This document shows, piece after piece, positions 9,827 through 19,912 of a stretch of DNA of 64,000 bases. The stretch is taken from positions 299,070 to 363,069 of the forward strand of contig KZ111165.1 of assembly GCA_002077045.2 (NCBI GenBank), read 5' to 3'. Source of the DNA: Rachicladosporium sp. CCFEE 5018. Its lineage: Eukaryota > Ascomycota > Dothideomycetes > Cladosporiales > Cladosporiaceae. Below the pieces are notes generated by a model. It worked only from the letters and a program-made list of their open reading frames with translations, was not told the origin of the DNA and searched no databases. Within the stretch, counting starts at the first letter, position 1; the number at the start of each line of letters is the position of its first letter. Both the position numbers and the translations under genes were made by a program.

Positions 9827-11392
9827 ATGCGAGTCCTATGCCATCGCCTTGTTCCACTTGCTCGCCCTTTGATACAACAGATATCATTTTGCAGAGTCCC
9901 AGCACTTCGTACAGCGCAAGCGCGAAATCTATCAGCTACTCACAGTACACTGAGTGCTGTGATGAAGAGGAAAGCCGTTGCTATCTCAGACAGACCTGCT
10001 GCAAAGAGACCCCGTGCCGACATACCTGACTATCATGCAACACCACAGATCAAGGAGGATGACGGCTCTGTGAGATGGCCAGCACCTACAGCACAGATCG
10101 AACGAGCACGAGAGATAATGCTGGAGTGGTCTGGCTATCCCAAGCAGGTTGGCACGAACCGTAGCTGACCTGATTTTAGTGCATTGTCCGGGAAGAAGAC
10201 ATTGATTGTTCCTGACAAAGATGCTGATGGTTTGTCCTCGGGAGCTATATTGCGGCACACGCTGATCCTACTTGGCTTGCGCGAGAATCTGATCGACGTG
10301 CACCTCTTGTCGAAAGGCAACAATGTCTTCGATGATGTCGAGAGAGCCCGCATGCTAGCGTACTACCCTGACTACGTCTTCGTGATTGATCAAGGGAGTC
10401 GATCTGGTCCACCTATCATTGACAAACCACATACTGGACTCGTCATCGACCACCACTTCGCCACTGAGGCGGACTTTCCCAAGGATAGCGACCATGTCTC
10501 AGCGTGTCACTCGCCACCTGTAGCTACGTCTTCCCTGCTCACATATCTCATCTGTGAGCCGCTGCACGACGAAGTACGGGCCAAATGTGACTGGCTAGCC
10601 GTCGTAGGAGCCCATGGTGATCTCGGCAATACGCTCAAGTGGGAACCGCCCTTCCCTTCGATGACCGATACATTCAAGAAGTACACCAAGAAGCTGCTAA
10701 ATGACATCGTCTCCTTGGTAAATGCACCACGACGCACAGCTACGTACGATGTCATCTCAGCTTGGGACTCTCTAGCTACTACAGAGGTACCATCATCTGT
10801 CCTTAAGAGTCCTCGCTTGCTTGCCGCGAGACAGGAAGTCAATGCCGAAGTCGAGCGCTGCACGCATGCCGCGCCCAAGTTCTCAGCGGATGGCAAGATC
10901 GCAGTATTCCGCATCCGAAGCGAGGCACAGGTGCATCCGGTCATTGCTACGCGATGGGCTGGCCACCTGCAGAGTAAGGCGCTGGAGATAGTCATGGTGG
11001 CGAATGAGGGCTACGTGCCTGACAAAGTCAATTTCTCATGTCGCATAGCAAGGTGCGCAAGGGGCAGGGAGACTGCTGTGGACATTATCCAAACTCTGAA
11101 AGGCTATGCAGCAATGTCCGACCCAGTTGGTGGAGAAGCTGAGTCAGTCGATATTGATGCCGAGAAGCGGCCATTCATTGAGCGATTGGGCGACAACTTC
11201 GCTCGCGGGCACGTCCAGGCTTCTGGCGGTATCGTTGGAGTGGAAGAGTTCGAAGAGCTCATGAGGATCATGCAGGTTGGGGTCAAGGTAGATAAGCCTG
11301 GAGGCGAAGGCAAAAGTCCCGCGAAGAAGAAAGCCGGTGTGATCGACGCGAAGCAGAAGAATACGCTCGCGGGCTACTTTGCCAAAGCTTAA
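9827..11392 (+). CDS. DHH-family phosphoesterase (RecJ-like), copy A
   Basis: Two-exon model, 504 residues: exon 1 9827-10128, intron 10129-10179 (weak GTCTGG donor, CTGAC branch, TTTTAG acceptor), exon 2 10180-11392. This joins ...REIMLE-C-ALSGKKTLIVPDKDADG, a natural family sequence. DHH motif I is PDKDADGLSSG (113-118), motif II Asp about 171, and the DHH triad is in VIDHHFA (191-193). A DHHA1-like RGHVQASGG lies near 441. The family cleaves phosphodiesters of nucleic acids or nucleotides with Mn2+; the substrate is unknown. The N-terminus from Met1 is Arg-rich with no acidic residue for about 45 residues, like a mitochondrial presequence, and Met46 begins a KRK...AAKRPR bipartite nuclear signal. 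The C-terminus NTLAGYF resembles a degenerate PCNA-binding box. Confidence 0.8.
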
Positions 11393-11891
11393 GACGTAGC
11401 ATGTCTGTATCACTATCATTTCAGTGTGCAATTTGTGGCTCGTCGGATGATCGGCCTAGATTTGACTCCGACAATCTTGACGCGAGCAATGTTTTGCTCC
11501 GTGTCACCTCAATCCCTCAACATGGTATGTACCCGGCGCCGATAGGCGCTTTCCGGCCACTCGCCCTTGCGCAAGCTACGTGCTGACTATCTGGTCGCGT
11601 CGGCCACTCGTCGTCTCTTGAGGCGCAATTTGCTTGATGCTGGCGGATTCGCGCGGCCTCTAGCGCGTCGTGCATGAACTCAATTGTCGTGAGCTACAAG
11701 TGTCTCTATCTTGTGCATCGCATCCTTCTCCTCGTCTTTGTCATAGAACAAGGTACTGTAGCGATCTGCACGCAAAGCTAGCCATAATGTCGAGAGCTGG
11801 AATCGTGAGCAAAGGTACCGACTCTTGAACGCGCCATCCCTGCTTCATCAGGTGACGGTACCTGAGTAACCACAAGGATTTGCTTGTCGAG
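11393..11891. other. Intergenic
   Basis: About 500 bases between two plus-strand genes, well conserved with 32819-33315. No coding frame or RNA gene that I can support. Confidence 0.4.
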
Positions 11892-14800
11892 ATGGACGAG
11901 TCCGAAAAGGTCGCCCGCAGCTCCAGGACTGGGAGTGGCGAGAATGCTAGCCAGTCTGCACGACCGAAGCAGCATGACACGACACAAGCTCCACCGGCAG
12001 CAGCGACATCTGAACCAAAACCATCGAAGATAAAGCAGCTATGGCAAAAATCTGGTCTGGACCTCATAACCGTCCTCATGATGATCAAGGGCTCGCTGCC
12101 GCCCACGATCGCGATTGCGATCTACCAAGCGCCAGCCGTCGCTGCTCATTACTCGACGCTGGGATATCTGATGGCAATTTTCTCGGTTCTTGGGATGGCT
12201 ATCATGCCCAGAGGCAAGTTCATTCAGACGATGTCGCTCAATGTACTCGCCATCTGCGTGAGTGCTGCAATCAACCTGCTCGCTCTGTGGACAGCAATGC
12301 AAGCTCGGGCTCATACCAAGCGAGCCGGCGAGTCGCCTACGGCATACAACTCTTCGGCGTCAGCTGTGTGTGCCCTATGGTTGTTCGCCCAGATTTACAT
12401 CATCAATTATGCTCGCATCAAACGCCCAGCGTTGCAATTGACGATCATCATTTACTCGATCTTCACCATTGTCAGCATGAGCTATGGTCCTACCTTTCCA
12501 AACATGACTGCCAGCTTAAGCTTTATGAAACGCCTACTCGAGACCACGCTTTCCGGACTTGCACTCTCTACCGGTGTGCACTTCTTCTTCATGCCACTGA
12601 GTTCGCGGACCGTTGTTTTCAAGCAGATGACGGGCTATCTGGGTTGCATCAACGGGATGCTTGCAGTACAGACAAAGTATATGCAAAGCCTAGAGTCACT
12701 TGATCCGATCGAACTCCACGCGAAGCATGTCGAGGAGCAGGCGCAGCACGCAAAGAAGTCGAAGAAACCTATGAAGGCTCGGGGACCTCTTGACACGCCA
12801 GCTTCAGACGCTTTGCATGGCACGTTGATGAAGCTGTTGGAGCTGCATTCGAAGTTGGGCGGTGACATTGAGTCAGCTAAGCGTGAGTTTGCATTTGGAA
12901 AGCTCGAATCGAAAGACATCAAGCAGCTATGGCAGCGACTGCGTATGGTCTTCGCTCCAATCCTTGGCCTGAGCTCTGCGGTCGACATCCTGCGCAGACA
13001 TGCACAGCGAGGACACTGGGATTCAATCGATCTACCAAAGGAGCAAGTAGACATCAATAAGGAGCAAGTAGAGTCGGTTCATCGAACAATGCGAGCTCTG
13101 CATGAACCGTTCGCAATCGTCACAGAGAACATCGCATCCGGTATTCAGCATGCTCAGATAAGATTAGAGCTAGTGAAGCCACCCAAGTCCCAGGCGGAGG
13201 ACGTGGAGAGCAGATCATTACAGGCTGCGCCGGGCTCGCCCATGTTCGCTGAAAGTCTGCGAGAGAATTTGGAAGTCTTTCGCAAGTCTCGACACGTGAC
13301 ACTCGAGAGATGGTGCCATGAGAATGGGCATCAGCTCCCCGATGGCTTTTTCGACCAGCCTACGGAGGACGCTGTCAAGGAGGAAGAGAACGTGCCCGAA
13401 GGTCAGCGTCGACAGCTCTTCTTCATGCTGTACATCGAATATCTACTCTATCGCGCAGGTCAAGCTACGCTGGACCTTGTCTTGTTCGCGGATCAGTCCA
13501 AGCAAGACGGCAAGCTTGCAAAGAGTCGGCTGATATTGCCTGGTGGGAAAACGATGCGAAAGTGGGTCATCGCCGTCTTCACGCATGCAGACTCATCAAA
13601 AGGCGATCACCTACTCGAAGATGTCGAGGACGGTGCAAGAGACTCTGTATACATGGGTCAGGAATTTGAGCGACTAAAGGACCCTGAACATCTACCACCA
13701 CAAAACGCGATGGAGCGATTCGGCAACCGTGTCCGTGGCATACCAGCGTTCTTCAGAGATCCGGCATCTGCATTCGGCTTCAGAGTTGCATGTGCCACGA
13801 TGAGTGTAGCAATCATCAATTATCTACATGCATCGCAGACCTTCTTCCAGCGCAATCGTCTGCTTTGGAGCATGATCATGATCGCCATATCGATGAGCCG
13901 ACTATCTGGTCAATCGACCTACAACTTCATCCTTCGCGTGGGAGGCACAGCGGTCGCTATGATCGGATCTTACATCATCTGGTATATCGTAGACGGCAAG
14001 ACCGCTGGTGTGATAGTGTTTCTATGGTTGTGGATGACTTGCGCCTTTTATCTGGTGCTCAAGGTCCCTAAGCTGATCATAGTTGGCATCTTGAGTATCG
14101 TCACATCAGTGCTGATCATAGGCTACGAGCTTCAGGTCAAAGCCATCGGCATTACAGCATCCGAATCCAACGGACAGCCGTTCTACCCAACATATCTTCT
14201 GGCACCATATCGCCTCGCGACAGTCGCAGCAGGTCTGCTCGTGGCTTGGGTCTGGACCATCTTCCCATACCCTGTGAGCGAGAATTCCGAGCTTCGCAAA
14301 GATCTCGGTGCATCTATGTACCTTTTGGCCAACTTTGCCACCTTGGCTCGGGAGCTGATCAAGTCTCGCTTGAAGGATGGTACGGGCGATGAAACCGTCA
14401 AGGGCACGCATGGCTATCGGCTGGAGAAGAGCCGTAACGAAGTGTTCACCAAGAGCTTGATGCTCTTGAACGAGATGCGCATGAACTCGGCATTCTCGAA
14501 GTTCAACTTCAGCGTAGGCGGCAAGTTTCCTCATGAGGAGTACCAGGCGTAAGCTCTTCCGATCAGCTGATGCGAACCCCTGCTGACATCTCTATCAGCA
14601 TCATCGAGTGCGTCCAACGCATACTGAACTACCACTCCCTCATGATCTACGCCTCACAAACCCTCTCATCAGCCGACACGCCCGAGTTCGAGCGCTCAGC
14701 CTGGTCACAAGACTTCCGACGTTTGCTGACTTCAGTATCAACAACCGCCAACCAAGTGACTTCTACCTTGGCTCTCCTTTCATCGTCACTTTCGAACGGC

Positions 14801-15091
14801 CAGCCCTTGCCGCCTTACCTCGAACTTCCGCAGCCCTTCGCATTCGTACAGAGGCTGCAGAAGATGGATAAGGGTATACTGAGCGTGAAGCATATCGCTG
14901 AGCCGGAGTATTCTGTCTTTGCTGTGGTGCAGATATGTGGTGTGTGCATCACTGGAGATATTGAGCTTTTGGCTGGGCATGTGAGGAACCTAGTCGGGGA
15001 GATGGATTTCTCATTCAAGGCCCTAAATCCGAGTGATGACAGTCTGGATAGTAATAACGGGGCCACAGAGGCGAAGGGAAAGGAACTGTGA
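11892..15091 (+). CDS. Bre4/FUSC-like multi-pass membrane protein (aromatic-acid-exporter-like), copy A
   Basis: Two exons: 11892-14548 and 14599-15091, intron of 50 bases with GTAAGC donor, GCTGAC branch and CAG acceptor, 1049 residues. The intron join gives EEYQ-A-IIECVQRIL. After a charged Ser-rich start, a first cluster of about six membrane spans runs from about residue 60 to 255 (for example LGYLMAIFSVLGMAIMP), then a long soluble helical region, then a second cluster at about 635-800 (FILRVGGTAVAMIGSYIIWY and neighbours), and a soluble C-terminal domain. This order is that of the fungal putative ER-transporter N-terminal domain plus FUSC-type and Bre4-type C-terminal domains. Family members are linked to brefeldin A sensitivity; the cargo is not known. 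A Met is absent upstream in frame, so the ATG of MDESEKVA is the start. Confidence 0.88.
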
Positions 15092-15424
15092 GCGACACAA
15101 TAGAGGCTCGTCGGTGCCGCTACATTGATGCCTGAGGCATCAGTTGCTGTTTGTCTGACCGCAATTCGACGCTCACCTTGTTGATCTGGACTTCACTTCA
15201 AACATAGTAATTGACACTTGGGACTGTCACTCACTCGATCCTCCTGACACCTTACACCCTGTGTCTAACGCGCATGACGATTGTGTCTTTTCTCTGACGC
15301 TGTATCACTGCGATCTGTCTGCACAGAAAGATACAGAACGCACTGAGCATCTGACCGCACGTTTCACCCGTGGTCGAAGGTTCTTGGGAAGACAGATCTC
15401 CATACATCATACTGCCGCCTTGTG
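15092..15424. other. Copy-A-specific spacer at the site of the copy B insertion
   Basis: About 330 bases that do not align to the 2.3 kb found at the same place in copy B. No coding frame is seen. It includes a perfect palindrome at 15126-15142 whose core recurs in copy B at 38522-38536. Confidence 0.6.
15126..15142. repeat. Perfect 17-base inverted repeat
   Basis: Arms TGATGCC and GGCATCA flank a 3-base TGA centre. The shorter core ATGCC-TGA-GGCAT recurs at 38524-38536 in copy B, next to a partial repeat of TGAGGCATGA. It may be a protein-binding site or a chance palindrome. Confidence 0.6.
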
Positions 15425-16303
15425 ATGACTCCCGCCGGTAGTGATTTCTTCTGCTTCAACGGCCCCGGGCCCACGATGCCGCCACTTGGCAACGACAACC
15501 CAGACCTTGCTCCGGAATGTGCCCTCTGCTATGCCACAGCGCACAGTATCTGGGCCGAAGGCATGGTCCCGACTCCGCCTGGCTGGCATATGCTCTCTGC
15601 CGACATATCAGGCATGATCGATAGCGAACACGGCTCAGACCAAGCAGTGAAGCGTCGATATGATCTCAACAGCACAAATGCTGTCATCGAGCTCCAGCGC
15701 GAATACGACATCCATTGCATCCTTCCTCGACACGGTCGTCTGCTTCACTTACTACCTGGCAGCACGTCCGAGCGACTGATCTTCCCTTACTTGAGCGGAG
15801 GCACGTTGCAAGACTTTCTCTTCGCTAGACTCACCATGACGATAGAGCATCGATTGTGACTTGCGGCTGATGCTGCGGAAGCACTCAGCGTACTGCACGC
15901 TCACGATGTGATACATTGCGACTTACAACCTAGCAATTACATGCTCGACGATAAAGGAGGGTCCTGCCTGATTGACTCTGCCGACTCACAGCTGGGCGAT
16001 CAGGAGGGTCGTGCTTTTGAGAGCACCAGGTACTTCCTGCCACGCCCAATCGATGACCCAGCGACAAAACGAACGGATGTCATCGCGCTAGGATCGGTGA
16101 TCCACGCGATTGCCACTCGGAGACCCCCTTATGCGGACAATTCCGATGACGAAGTCGAAGAGCTTTACGTGAGAGGTGAGTTTCCGACGGTAGATGGAAT
16201 CGTGTGTGTTGGGATCATCCAGAAGTGCTGGGACGGGCAATTTGAAAGCGCAAAGGACGTGCATGATGCCATCGCGGCGTATACAGTGCCTTCAGGAAAA
16301 TGA
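15425..16303 (+). pseudogene. Protein-kinase-like gene, interrupted by an in-frame stop, copy A
   Basis: One frame runs from ATG 15425 to 16303 but contains a TGA at 15857-15859, where copy B has CAA (Gln). The product would be about 292 residues. Kinase-like features: an alpha-C-like ELQREYDI, a hinge YLSGGTLQDF, a catalytic-loop HCDLQPSN that keeps Asp and Asn, and a later CW-x-GQFESA segment like the end of a C-lobe. The glycine loop is absent and the DFG position reads DSA, so even a full-length product would probably be a pseudokinase or a very degraded kinase. No intron that removes the stop could be found. It lies 125 bases from the convergent 6-phosphogluconolactonase gene. Confidence 0.7.
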
Positions 16304-16427
16304 GTGAGTTCATGAAAGCTTGAAACATGGGCTGGGATGAAGCTGTCATTCCTTCATTTCTCATGTGCTCGTGTACGTACATGTAGTGCCCGCAGAGAGT
16401 GGGCGAAGCACTGCAATCTGCTCCCAT

Positions 16428-17225
16428 CTATATCACACTCCCCCTTCGTGGAAAGGTGATGCCAGTCGTAGCCGCCGCATCGCAAAACCAGCTCACTTTG
16501 TCCCCTGCCTGCTCATTGATCAACCCACAAGGCAGCTGCCGCCCCTCATCCGTCTCCAGAATCTTCTTCAGAATCTCCTTCTTCCCCTCTCCTGTAGCCA
16601 CGAACGCGATCCTTGCCGCCGCGACCACAACCGGCAGACTCAATGTAATCCTTTTCGGTGGTGGCTTTGGCGAATCCTCAATAGCAAGCACCCACGCATC
16701 GTTTTCTCGCAATTGCGGATACCCCGGGAAAAGCGAACACGTATGCCCATCCGGTCCACACCCCAACAGAAGTAGATCGAAGCCTGGCACCCTCACACTA
16801 TCCCTCGAAGCAAAGACCGAGACCAACGCCTTCTCATACGAATCCGCCGCCTCCTGCGGATCATCCAAATTTCCAACATCAATATGATGCACCTTCGGCT
16901 GTCCCAAGTCCTCAGGTATCTTATCAAGCCACTCCTGCCTCACCAAGCGATGATTCGAATCCTCGTGGTCCAGCGGCACGCATCGCTCATCCGCATAGAA
17001 GACTTCCCATTTGTCGAACTCGGGTTTGTCGTCGGGGTTTTCGGGGTTTGGTTTCGAGAGCAGCGCTTGCGCGAGGGTCTTCGGGAGGGAGCCACCCGAG
17101 ACGGCGACGCGGAAGGTGTTGTGTCGTTTGAGGGACTCGGCTTGCGCGGCGAGGATGTAGGTGCGGAGGTTTGGGGCTAGGTCGGCGGTGGTGGGGAAGG
17201 AGAAGAGGGAGGGTGGGTGGCCCAT
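16428..17225 (-). CDS. 6-phosphogluconolactonase, copy A
   Basis: A single exon of 265 residues, a normal length for the family, with ATG in a CACAATGG context. It hydrolyses 6-phosphogluconolactone in the oxidative pentose phosphate pathway in the cytosol. Family marks are AVSGGSLPKTLA near residue 41, YADERCVPLDHEDSNH near 78-93, and the active-site motif GCGPDGHTCSLFPGYP near 155-170 with the catalytic His. It is read divergently from the TPR-like gene across a 600-base spacer. Confidence 0.95.
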   Translation of the reverse strand: MGHPPSLFSFPTTADLAPNLRTYILAAQAESLKRHNTFRVAVSGGSLPKTLAQALLSKPNPENPDDKPEFDKWEVFYADERCVPLDHEDSNHRLVRQEWLDKIPEDLGQPKVHHIDVGNLDDPQEAADSYEKALVSVFASRDSVRVPGFDLLLLGCGPDGHTCSLFPGYPQLRENDAWVLAIEDSPKPPPKRITLSLPVVVAAARIAFVATGEGKKEILKKILETDEGRQLPCGLINEQAGDKVSWFCDAAATTGITFPRRGSVI

Positions 17226-17825
17226 TGTGATTGTTTGACTTTTCTCAATACTGCTGAAGGTGGATGGAGGGCGGATGTGTCTTGATAACGCTTGCGAGGG
17301 AAACCCTTGGAGAGGACTGAGAAGAACAACTGTTACCTTGCAATCATGGCGTGGAGTGATGTCCGGCGCGGTGGGTACCTGGCGAAATAGCAGGAACGTG
17401 CTATGACGAAGTCAGATAACCCCGGCCATTCTCGGCGGCTTGCAGATCTGCCTTAATCGCTCCAACCAGGCCAAGCTCGAGGTTGTCGCCAAAGCTGAGG
17501 GATCAGTTGTCGTTCTTGACTAAGCCGCCTGATTCCGAATAAGCCCTCGAATATTCTGAAAGCCGTTGCTGTATTATGTTCAAGCAACGGCGCCTCCAAT
17601 GCGGTCAAGTTCCATAACTTCGGCACGAACTGCCGGCGGCAGAATTTGGATCATCCATCCGAGAGAACATGCGCCAAGCCGAAATGTTTGATCAGCGTGA
17701 GTAGGCGAAGACAACAATAATTGGATCAAGAAGATTGCTGAGAAAGCAAAACACTGGAACACTGAAGACGTAAATCACCGGACCGAATTACTTCGCCACT
17801 TCCTGCAACTGAAACCAACACTACA
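17226..17825. other. Divergent promoter region
   Basis: 600 bases shared by the 6-phosphogluconolactonase and TPR-like genes, strongly conserved with 40590-41188. The part next to the TPR-like start is almost identical between copies. No gene seen. Confidence 0.45.
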
Positions 17826-19325
17826 ATGCCCAACAGCAAACCCAAACAATTCACTCGGCCACCACCCAAAAAAGTCAAAGCAAAGTCCGCCGAGCCTCAG
17901 ACAGCAGACGACTTTCAAGAAGCTGCCGACTTCGAGGAAGAAGCCGGGGGCAAATGGCGTGCCGGCGACCCAGCGAAATCAGCCAGAGCGTTCACACGAG
18001 CACTCGAACTTTACGAGCGAGGTCTATCAAAGCATCCGCAGAACTTCGACCTAGCTTACAACAAAGCTCGTCTCATGCTTGAGCTCTCTCAGCAGCCTGC
18101 TCTGGTACCTCACATTGCTGCATCACTGGAGACGCTGTTACATGCTGCTCTGGAGGATCATCGGAAGGTGCTGAGGCTCGATGAGGAGAATGTCGATGCG
18201 CTGTTCAACACTGCGCAGGTGCTGACTAGGCTCGCTGAGGTGTTGCACGGGGAAGGTGATGAGGATGGGGAGAAACCAGCTGAGCTTCTGCATGAGGCTT
18301 TGGAGGTGCTGTCGGCTTGTTTGAGTAAACAGGAGATGATGTTTGAGCAGCAGAGGATCGATTCTGAGGCGCGATTCGAGGAGATGGAGAATGACGATGG
18401 TGTCTCAGTAACTGATCCTATGGACGCATCGACGAGTAGTTCGGCGACAGAGGAGCAGACTGCAACTATTGTGGCGCCGATTGCCGCGACCGATCTCATC
18501 GACACTGTTCATGCCTCTCTTGCAGCGTTGACGACACTTGTCGCCATCGACGACTCATCTGAATTTGATACGCTGGCAAACATGGCAGCAGGACTGACGG
18601 AAGACAAGGCACCACGCTACATTGCTCTACTGCCAGAGAGTGATCAAGGCTCCGCCAGACTATCCACAGCACTAGACCGCGCCATATTCTTTGCAGGGCT
18701 GACGGATGCGCGATTTAGCGCCTACAAAATCGATCTGCGGGCAGCCATCGAGCAACTCCAAGTTTTCAATTTTCGCGGGAAAGAAACGAGCGCGCATGCG
18801 CTCTTCGCAGAGGCACAGGCGAGGCAGGAAGTTGTGCTGACCGCACTAGACCGGGAAGTTGAGGCGGGCTATATCGATGGCGTTTACTGCTGGGGCCAGC
18901 TTACCGCCGCGCAAACGCTGTTGAGTGCCGCTGCTGGACTCGGCACGGATGATGCACGTGAGAGGAAGGCCAGGATCTACGAGCTCAAAGCCGATACTGA
19001 GATCTTGCGCTACCGGTTTGCCACTATGCATGGAGCTGGAATATCTGACGCGATACACAACAGTGCCGCGACGTTGCTGTCGAATGCGCGGACGTTCTAC
19101 AAAGGCGCAATGCAACTCGGCCGTGTGCTTGGTGACGAGGAAATTGTGAAGCAGAGCTCGCAACGGGCAGCTTTATTCGATGCGCTGGTTCGCATTTCAC
19201 AGGGCGGCAGTGCTACGACTGGTGATCAAACGGAGCATGGCGTGGCTCTCGGTGGGCTTGTCGAGGACGGACTACTTGATGATCATTGTGCGGAGGAGAT
19301 GTACAATATTTTGCAGAGTAGTTGA
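17826..19325 (+). CDS. Conserved fungal TPR-like protein, copy A
   Basis: A single exon, 499 residues, ATG after ACTACA. A short basic start (KQFTRPPPKKVKAK) is followed by paired helices such as AADFEEEAGGKWRAGDPAKSARAFTRALELYERGL and FDLAYNKARLMLELSQQP, read across positions 17910-18100, which look like tetratricopeptide units. An acidic, variable linker sits near residues 175-205. The C-terminal half is helical with no catalytic motif. I do not recognise the ortholog; scaffold or chaperone roles are possible because of the fold, but that is inference. Copy B is 497 residues, with changes concentrated in the linker. Confidence 0.8.
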   Translation: MPNSKPKQFTRPPPKKVKAKSAEPQTADDFQEAADFEEEAGGKWRAGDPAKSARAFTRALELYERGLSKHPQNFDLAYNKARLMLELSQQPALVPHIAASLETLLHAALEDHRKVLRLDEENVDALFNTAQVLTRLAEVLHGEGDEDGEKPAELLHEALEVLSACLSKQEMMFEQQRIDSEARFEEMENDDGVSVTDPMDASTSSSATEEQTATIVAPIAATDLIDTVHASLAALTTLVAIDDSSEFDTLANMAAGLTEDKAPRYIALLPESDQGSARLSTALDRAIFFAGLTDARFSAYKIDLRAAIEQLQVFNFRGKETSAHALFAEAQARQEVVLTALDREVEAGYIDGVYCWGQLTAAQTLLSAAAGLGTDDARERKARIYELKADTEILRYRFATMHGAGISDAIHNSAATLLSNARTFYKGAMQLGRVLGDEEIVKQSSQRAALFDALVRISQGGSATTGDQTEHGVALGGLVEDGLLDDHCAEEMYNILQSS

Positions 19326-19912
19326 GCGCCATGCCTCAGATGTCCGACAGGAATGTACACCACACCTCATCAAGCCTTTTCGGACCTCACTTCGTACTGC
19401 TTCCTCAAGAACACAGAACGGTCGTGAAGTCGTACATATCCGACCATGTTTCACCTGTCATGCATACCTGCTCGAGCTGGAACGAGAGCTAAGCTTTCCT
19501 TAGCGTCGGGTGCTGGCCAGTAGCGATTGCAGTTGCTTGCAGTTGCTGTGGATACCGGGAAGGAAAGTGGGACAAATCATCAACTTTTGGACAACGACGT
19601 GCATGGAGCTAGCATGAGGGCTGTCGGTATCTTGCCACTGTTGTAGAGTGAGGGTACGCAATCATTAGACAGCTTCGGAATTGCAGACATCACATCGTTC
19701 ACGCACTGGATCTTTCACGGGAGTTTGCGACTTGCCGGCAACAAGCACAGCGCCTGGAGAACACCTCAGACTAAACGTGCTGGAGAAGAGAGAGGTCGGT
19801 GAGAGGACAATACCGGATCAGCACTCGATCTCAAGGAACATGATGAGCGTGCGATAGCGCAGCAGCAACACCCTCAGCTGCCACTCGGCGCACTCCAACA
19901 CCCTCCGCCGCC
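19326..19912. other. Intergenic, upstream of the b561-like gene
   Basis: 590 bases, conserved with 42683-43269. Contains a short direct repeat of GCAGTTGCTT near 19530. No coding frame supported. Confidence 0.4.

Noticed and set aside
11880..11891. Extended N-termini beginning at TTG or GTG (for example here, at 9797, 40652, 50873, 57650 and 61611)
   Set aside because: Nuclear fungal genes start at ATG; I used the first in-frame ATG or a splice model instead.
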